Shown here piece after piece: positions 59,120-64,000 of a stretch of 64,000 bases of DNA (the stretch's first letter is position 1; every line of letters begins with the position of its first letter). The DNA is from Betaproteobacteria bacterium. Lineage in GTDB: Bacteria; Pseudomonadota; Gammaproteobacteria; Burkholderiales; Usitatibacteraceae. A program made the translations under genes and the position numbers. Under the pieces are notes generated by a model, which saw only the letters and a program-made list of their open reading frames with translations, did no database searches and had not been told where the DNA came from. The stretch covers positions 682,001 to 746,000 of the forward strand of contig JADKJU010000003.1 of NCBI GenBank assembly GCA_016720855.1, given 5' to 3'.

Positions 59120-60100
59120 CTACTGCCCCTTCGATACCTGCAAGATGGTTTTGCACCTCGGATAGTTCCGACACCCCCAAAACGGATTACCGCCTGCCTT
59201 CGGCGCTCGGAAAGCCATTTTGATTCCACACGAAGGGCACGTCGGTGTCATGAAGTCGCCTTCAGTGGCGAACTTAAGCAGTGACTGCTGACGATGTGGC
59301 GGCAGTGCCTGGAGTTTCGTCAGAATATCTTCGCCATTGATGAGATGGATATTCTTTCCTATCGCGAACTGCGTTGCGTCGCTCGAATATGTACCTGTCG
59401 TGGCGAATATCCCTTCTTGGACCTTGTCGGCGGACATGACGCCGAAAAGCTCCCGAATCAGATTCACCCCAACTTTCCGAGATTTCCACGCCTTGCACTG
59501 GACGATGATTCCCGGGTGCTCAGCTCCCTCTGTGTAGAGATGGATGTCGACGCCCCCATCTGGTCCGGCGCGAACTGTCTTGGCACGAAAGCCCAACTCC
59601 TCAAAGTACCCTGCGCAAACGTACTCGAAGCGCTTCCACTCCAAGGCCTTGAGTAGTTCGAGGCTCCACCTACTTGTGTCGACAGCCTCGGGCTCATATC
59701 CCCCCAGCCCGGCTTCTTTCCATTCGGAGTAGAGATCCAAACCTGGGTTCAGAGTCTGCTCGGAAGCAGCGGGTTGCGGGCTTTCCCCGTCCCATTCCGG
59801 CTCGCGCTTCATCAGGTCGACAACACGTTTGCGCTTGGCGCCCTGAAATGCAGAAATTGCGGCCCCGCCGAGAAAGACTAGCGGCATCAGGAACTGGCCT
59901 GCCAAAGCTAGCGCTCGCGCAATGGATGATCCCACGACCGCACTCGGCGGGCGAACTGATCCAGGGGTCGCAGGTTCGGGCACGGCAAGCCAGCGAAAGA
60001 CGAAGTACGTCCCGATTGCAAGCAGTACGCCGAGCCACCACGGCAGCTTTGCCGCGGCATCCAAAACGTCTTCTATTACGCTCTGTCGTCTTCTTGCCAT
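59120..60100 (-). CDS. Membrane-anchored Mrr-type restriction endonuclease with zinc ribbon
   Basis: A 326-residue protein. Two membrane helices (WWLGVLLAIGTYFVFRWL and ALALAGQFLMPLVFLGGAAISA) precede an Mrr_cat domain: LEWKRFEYVCAGYFEELGFRAKTVRAGPDGGVDIHLY...IIVQCKAW (D and Q-C-K of the PD-(D/E)XK core), then GIFATTGTYSSDATQFA. It ends in a topoisomerase-type zinc ribbon (CPSCGIKMAFR...CRNYPRCK). Such proteins cut DNA at or near the membrane. Confidence 0.9.
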   Translation of the reverse strand: MARRRQSVIEDVLDAAAKLPWWLGVLLAIGTYFVFRWLAVPEPATPGSVRPPSAVVGSSIARALALAGQFLMPLVFLGGAAISAFQGAKRKRVVDLMKREPEWDGESPQPAASEQTLNPGLDLYSEWKEAGLGGYEPEAVDTSRWSLELLKALEWKRFEYVCAGYFEELGFRAKTVRAGPDGGVDIHLYTEGAEHPGIIVQCKAWKSRKVGVNLIRELFGVMSADKVQEGIFATTGTYSSDATQFAIGKNIHLINGEDILTKLQALPPHRQQSLLKFATEGDFMTPTCPSCGIKMAFRAPKAGGNPFWGCRNYPRCKTILQVSKGQ

Positions 60101-60116
60101 TCGTCCTGAGTTGCCT

Positions 60117-60647
60117 TTACGGTCGCGGCCGTGCTTTAGGATCGGTACGGCTTTCCCGGTCGAGCCGAAGGTTCGCAAACCATTCCTGCTCTATGACGTG
60201 AACGTAAGTACGAAGGCTCCGGAGGGGCATGTTGTCACCTCTTTCAATTGCCTCCTGGCAGGTCGCAACTTCCCGTTTGATGGTGTCATCCTTCAAGTCG
60301 CGAGAGTAGCCACCCCTTCGCACGTGTGCAACAAATGCTTTCCAAGCGAAAGGTCGCGAGAATCTCGCGTGGAGCTTATTCCGGTGACACTCTTTGCATA
60401 ACGCGAACAGGACTGTAGGACCCCATTCATACGGCTTGCTGTAATCCTCGTCGTGGTATTCGACGGGCCCATCGGGATCATTGCAAAGTCGACACGGACC
60501 GGTTGCCGGCTGCACATTGCCCAATGCAATCTGGCGCATCAGTTCCTTTAGCTTTTCCTCGCGCTCGCTCCATTTGTAGCCGTTGTACCAACCGCTGTCA
60601 TTCGCGCGATCCACTACACCCTGCCGTATCCTCCCTAGCTGCGACAT
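60117..60647 (-). CDS. HNH-endonuclease-like zinc protein
   Basis: A 176-residue protein. CRLCND...VEYHDEDYSKPYEWGPTVLFALCKECHRNKLHARF gives two CxxC zinc pairs with an H-x-E-D and C-H-R-N-K-L-H pattern, an HNH-like fold. The ATG at 60647 overlaps the EEP gene end by 13 bases and has a GGAGA site. It lies 16 bases from the Mrr-like gene, so the three genes form one operon. Confidence 0.75.
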   Translation of the reverse strand: MSQLGRIRQGVVDRANDSGWYNGYKWSEREEKLKELMRQIALGNVQPATGPCRLCNDPDGPVEYHDEDYSKPYEWGPTVLFALCKECHRNKLHARFSRPFAWKAFVAHVRRGGYSRDLKDDTIKREVATCQEAIERGDNMPLRSLRTYVHVIEQEWFANLRLDRESRTDPKARPRP

Positions 60648-61723
60648 AACGTCTCCCACTTCTCAAACGTGGAGTAGGCGCCCCTGGCATTCGAGCCATA
60701 TCTGCTGACCACCGCGTCGAACAGTGCTTTTCGAAATTCAGGATGAACCTTTATCGGCGTGAGACGGTGCCAAGGGTACCGATCAAGCAGATCTAGTGCC
60801 GCGTCCCAGGTGTCAACAGTCTGGGATTCGTGCTCGATCCACTCTTCGTCCAGTAGTTCTGGCGTCCAGTCACGGACACTTCGTCGAAACACCCACCCAC
60901 CACCCTTTCGGCACCCTACGAGATCCAATCCCCCTCCCTCGGCTGCAACGTGCACGATGAGTTCGGCGCGCGAGGCTGTGAATTCACTAATGGCGGCCTC
61001 TCCATTTGCCTTGAGCTCCACCACCAAGATGGCGTGATCGGAAAGAGGCGCCTGGTCGTTGGCGCCAGCCACAACATGCCCCCCGACCCTTGTGATGTAC
61101 GACGCTGTGATGGCACCGATGCTTGCCGTTGCAAGCACATGGTCAATGCGGCTGCCAGTCGATCCGGTGCCGAAGCTGTAGCTCCACTCGCCTATTGGAT
61201 TTGGAATCGTCCAGCCACGCTCTCGCAGCTGGCCTAGATGCTTTCCGCCCACGGAATGCGGATTGGCGGGATCGCCATTCATATCGCCAATAAGGAGAAC
61301 GCTTCGATCGGTCACTCCTTGGAGACGGTGCTCCAGCGCCGCCCAATAGGCTTCAACCCCTGTCTCCGTCTTATAAGCGGGTGCGCGGATGCCCACTACT
61401 TCAAGACATGAGTCCAGAAGACGAATGCACCCAAAGTTTGTTTCAGCATGGCTGTCACTCAAAGGAGCTACGACAGAACCCTGCGTATGCCCATGCCTTG
61501 ACGCAATCAGAACCTGATTGTGACCTTCGATTTTCTTTGAGACGGAGATGTGCAAGAGCCCCTGCACTTTCAGGGCCTCCTTGAATGCAGCGCGCGAGTC
61601 GCCGTCGACATATTCAGTGAGCACCAGGACATCGGGGGCAATCTCGCCAATCACTTCGAGAATGCCTTGAGAAAGGTCCTTCATGCGGGTACGGTGGTTC
61701 AGGTTCCAGGCGGCGATCTTCAT
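60635..61723 (-). CDS. Endonuclease/exonuclease/phosphatase-family protein
   Basis: A 362-residue protein. Residues 1-240 are an EEP (DNase I-like) domain: IAAWNLNH, VLTEYVDGD, LLIGDMNGDP, SRIDHVLAT and SDHAILVVEL give all catalytic positions. Residues 245-362 form an extra C-terminal domain (WVFRRSVRDWTPELLDEEWIEHESQTVDTWDAALDLLDRYPWHRLTPIKVHPEFRKAL) of no known function. First gene of the leftward nuclease operon. Confidence 0.85.
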   Translation of the reverse strand: MKIAAWNLNHRTRMKDLSQGILEVIGEIAPDVLVLTEYVDGDSRAAFKEALKVQGLLHISVSKKIEGHNQVLIASRHGHTQGSVVAPLSDSHAETNFGCIRLLDSCLEVVGIRAPAYKTETGVEAYWAALEHRLQGVTDRSVLLIGDMNGDPANPHSVGGKHLGQLRERGWTIPNPIGEWSYSFGTGSTGSRIDHVLATASIGAITASYITRVGGHVVAGANDQAPLSDHAILVVELKANGEAAISEFTASRAELIVHVAAEGGGLDLVGCRKGGGWVFRRSVRDWTPELLDEEWIEHESQTVDTWDAALDLLDRYPWHRLTPIKVHPEFRKALFDAVVSRYGSNARGAYSTFEKWETLCRS

Positions 61724-61910
61724 TGAGCATGTTTCCTTGCGCGGCGAGTCAGAATTTCTGTCACCCGCACATCATCGCAGGCGGCTGGCTCAGGGAATGA
61801 GCTTGCATGCGGGCTTGCCGGGCCTGACGGACTTGCGACGTGCGCAGCCGACGAGCAACAGAATCTTGAGTGCCCGTTACAGAGGCAGCATGCTCACGGA
61901 AGCGCTCCGC

Positions 61911-62603
61911 TTAGGAGTCGCGTTCGAGGAAATACTTTCCAAATCGCATGCTGCCGTCCGTCGCGGAGGGATAGCACTTCGGGCGCTCTGCCTCAGGCAT
62001 GGAGGGGAAGCGTTCATTCCAGAATGTCTCCCCCATATGCTCGATTTTGTTACCTCCAGCAGGACCCTCGCCTGCCGGCACCCACTCCACCCAGACGCGC
62101 CGAGGCAATGGACCGATGGTCATGCAGCAAACGTTGCTTCGCTGCCACTGCATGAGCAGATCAATATCGAGATTGAACATAATCCACTGGCCAAACTCGA
62201 GCTTGCTCACAAGGCCGTCTTCGACGCAGAAGGGCAAAATGTCGACCCGCGCGTATACCTCACCGGGGAAAGGGCCCCCTCTGTCCCACTGGTGGGGCGA
62301 GCTCGAATGCCCCTTTGCGAGCCGCTCCTCCGGAGTCCACCGTCGCTCAATCGTTTCCCGGTTTTGGTACCCGAACGTAATGGCAAAGCGCCCAAAGTGA
62401 TCAAGCAGGGGCTCAAGAAGCTTTTCACAAAGCAGCCGGCCAGACTTGATCACATGCTCTGAGTCATCAGTAGGAAAGTTACTGTGACCCGCGACCGCGG
62501 CTTCCACAGAGAACAGAAAATCTCGCAACAGGAAGTTTGGCGATAAGCGAACTCGTGATAGCTCTTCGTATCGATTGTAGAACTCGCTATCAAACGCAGT
62601 CAC
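61911..62603 (-). CDS. Peptidase M15-like fold protein, degenerate site
   Basis: A 230-residue protein: LSPNFLLRDFLFS and RLLCEKLLEPLLDHFGRFAITFGYQNRETIE look like the D-Ala-D-Ala carboxypeptidase-type (M15) helix-sheet start, then SSPHQWDRGG...VYARVDILPF where S-x-H-x(6)-D is expected. The zinc ligands are not fully conserved. It overlaps the upstream gene (ATGA, 62600-62603). Function unknown. Confidence 0.5.
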   Translation of the reverse strand: MTAFDSEFYNRYEELSRVRLSPNFLLRDFLFSVEAAVAGHSNFPTDDSEHVIKSGRLLCEKLLEPLLDHFGRFAITFGYQNRETIERRWTPEERLAKGHSSSPHQWDRGGPFPGEVYARVDILPFCVEDGLVSKLEFGQWIMFNLDIDLLMQWQRSNVCCMTIGPLPRRVWVEWVPAGEGPAGGNKIEHMGETFWNERFPSMPEAERPKCYPSATDGSMRFGKYFLERDS

Positions 62604-63166
62604 TCGGCAACCTCCGCAGAGCGTCGACGGATTGGCAGGTACGGGAATCGGATTGATGTGCCGCCAGTGGACTTAGCGTCGTACTCGAGCTGCCCCGGAT
62701 GTGTCGCTCCGTGGACATTCGAAAGGGTGAAGACCGCGAGCACCGCCACGTCCGCATAAGGAATCGGACGAGCAAGGTCAACGAAGTAGTTGGGCGAGCC
62801 GTCCGCCTTGCGCCCGAATTGGTCGGGCAAGTTGGTCGGAGCGCTCCAGCCCAGCTTCATCAGGGTCGCGTAGTCCTCCTCGGTCAGGTGTTCGTCCTCC
62901 GGCAGGTAGTAGTCCGATACGGCCTCCATTCGCATGCCGTAGGCCCCTTGATCCATGAACTGGACGTAGCGGTCGGTGCCCTTTACGGAGAGGATCAGGT
63001 ATTCGTCTTCCTCGAGAGCGATCAGGGTATGGACCAAACGGTCGGCGAAGTGGCTCCAGGCCTCCCGGGCGGAATCCTGCTTCGGGGCAGCGTGGATCGG
63101 CGAGCAGTCCTCCTCCCGGCCTTTCGGTGCCGGCTTGTTCCGCGGTTTCATGGTCTTTGCGGTCAT
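62600..63166 (-). CDS. TY-Chap-like protein
   Basis: A 188-residue protein: SHFADRLVHTLIALEEDEYLILSVKGTDRYVQFMDQGAYGMRMEAVSDYYLPEDEHLTEEDYATLMKLGWSAPT matches the TY-Chap / YbjN-like chaperone-type domain, and a variable C-terminus follows. These domains appear beside polymorphic toxins and secretion genes. Here the coupled partner is the M15-like protein at 61911-62603, so a two-gene unit is likely. Confidence 0.65.
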   Translation of the reverse strand: MTAKTMKPRNKPAPKGREEDCSPIHAAPKQDSAREAWSHFADRLVHTLIALEEDEYLILSVKGTDRYVQFMDQGAYGMRMEAVSDYYLPEDEHLTEEDYATLMKLGWSAPTNLPDQFGRKADGSPNYFVDLARPIPYADVAVLAVFTLSNVHGATHPGQLEYDAKSTGGTSIRFPYLPIRRRSAEVAE

Positions 63167-63268
63167 CGGAATCCTCTCTTTCTAGCGCCGCTGGAACCTC
63201 AACGGCACGGTCCTGAACCCACGATTAGAGTGTAGAAAATGGCAAGCTCAGGGGATGAGCTTCTGCAT

Positions 63269-64000
63269 CTACAAATCGGTACGGTGAAGGCTGTCTGCGA
63301 CGCAAGCCTCCATCGTCCGGTCATGGATATTCAGCACCTTGTCCAGGGGTTCCTGATAGCCGCCCGCCAAGTTCCACGCCACGGGTATTCCGAGTTCCCG
63401 CGCTGTCGTGAACACGATCGCGTCGCGCTGGGCGAGTTGCTCATCGTCGAGAAACCCGCCAAGCGGATCCTCGATATGAGGATCCGCACCCGCCTGGTAC
63501 AAGAGGACATCACAGCCGGCGAATGACTTCACGAGTCCTGGTAGGGCGCCCAGGAACCGTGTGGCGACGCGCGGGTAGTCGCGACCGGCGGTTAAGTGGC
63601 GGATCCAACCGCGCGCGTTCACGCGCTCCATGATCTCCACCGTGCCGTCCCCGAAATGCTGGTCGCAGTCGAGGATTCCCACTTGGGTCGCGAGGCCTTC
63701 GGCCCGAAGCGCAAGCGCGGTCACCATGAGACCATTAAACGTGCAGAAGCCGCCCGGTGTGTCCCAGTGCGCATGGTGGAAGCCGGAACAGGGGGCGCAG
63801 GCGATTCCTCGAGACCCCACCACGTGGCGGGCTGCCGAGAGCATCGATCCGTTGGTCCAGGGAAGCGATTGGGCAACGGATGCGCTTTTGTTGAAGAAGC
63901 CATTGCTTTCCCGGCACGCGAGAATGTCCCCTACATACTTCCTATCGTGGGCGCGGGCGAGATCCTCGACGGTGGCGGGCTGAGGCTCGCGGACGTCAAT
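63269..64000 (-). CDS. Histone deacetylase-family amidohydrolase, 5' end outside the window
   Basis: 243 codons read leftward with no start inside the window. GFHHAHWDTPGGFCTFNGLMV (catalytic His pair), GILDCDQHFGDG (zinc Asp and His) and YQAGADPHIEDPLGG (second zinc Asp) show a complete HDAC/acetylpolyamine amidohydrolase-type site. The frame upstream of the ATG at 63842-63844 still shows family residues (ATVEDLARAHDRKYV), so that ATG is internal and the gene runs on to 64000. Confidence 0.85.
   Translation of the reverse strand: MDVREPQPATVEDLARAHDRKYVGDILACRESNGFFNKSASVAQSLPWTNGSMLSAARHVVGSRGIACAPCSGFHHAHWDTPGGFCTFNGLMVTALALRAEGLATQVGILDCDQHFGDGTVEIMERVNARGWIRHLTAGRDYPRVATRFLGALPGLVKSFAGCDVLLYQAGADPHIEDPLGGFLDDEQLAQRDAIVFTTARELGIPVAWNLAGGYQEPLDKVLNIHDRTMEACVADSLHRTDL

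Overview
This GC-rich 64 kb window reads as a betaproteobacterial chromosome segment. Indications are Bug-family tricarboxylate-type binding protein, PCu(A)C and OprC-like copper genes, a QseBC-like two-component pair, an IntI integrase with its diagnostic extra domain, and overall codon use. No rRNA marker is present, so the genus cannot be fixed.

Layout. (1) 1-887: the decayed end of an IS21-family element cut by the window edge; it has broken a VOC-family cassette gene. (2) 888-19385: a chromosomal (sedentary) integron. The integrase gene intI (18408-19385, +) diverges from about 30 gene cassettes whose genes all read leftward (- strand), separated by 29 attC sites, mostly of 96 bp. Cassettes encode eight toxin-antitoxin modules or remnants (BrnT/antitoxin four times, HicBA twice, two ParE/RelE-like), VOC proteins, GNAT, CPBP protease, a DHFR-like reductase, DUF2726, DUF3024, GlsB, BRCT and HEPN-like proteins, small membrane proteins and unknowns. 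An IS110/IS1111-type element sits exactly in one attC core. (3) 19599-26181: methyltransferase, cupredoxin-like protein, small secreted proteins, then a tight leftward operon (SAF-domain oxidoreductase, cystathionine beta-lyase, fructosamine kinase-like protein, SGNH hydrolase). (4) 26375-30469: a 1364-residue protein with seven PAS domains, GGDEF and EAL. (5) 30518-33112: a nickel/cobalt ECF transporter (MQO) preceded by an exact NikR-type operator; nikR itself lies at 44470. (6) 33277-40831: cytochrome operon and two-component pair, prfC, and a sulfide:quinone-reductase-like flavoprotein fused to CBS domains. (7) 41088-44257: copper uptake set (PCu(A)C, TonB receptor, DUF2946), followed by nikR, a His-rich protein and a PLD nuclease. 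(8) 46147-49760: Bug binding protein, D-aminoacylase and an MBL-fold hydrolase. (9) 49798-61723: a defence-like region with Fic, a large unknown protein, rloA and an IS21-broken rloB, then a compact operon of EEP, HNH-like, membrane-anchored Mrr and DEDDh nucleases. (10) 61911-64000: a TY-Chap-like / M15-like gene pair and a partial histone deacetylase-family gene.

The most notable candidates for new biology are the four-nuclease operon at 58087-61723, the SQR-CBS fusion at 38633-40336, the unassigned integron cassettes, and the IS1111-like insertion in an attC core with a possible guide-RNA region at its 3' end.
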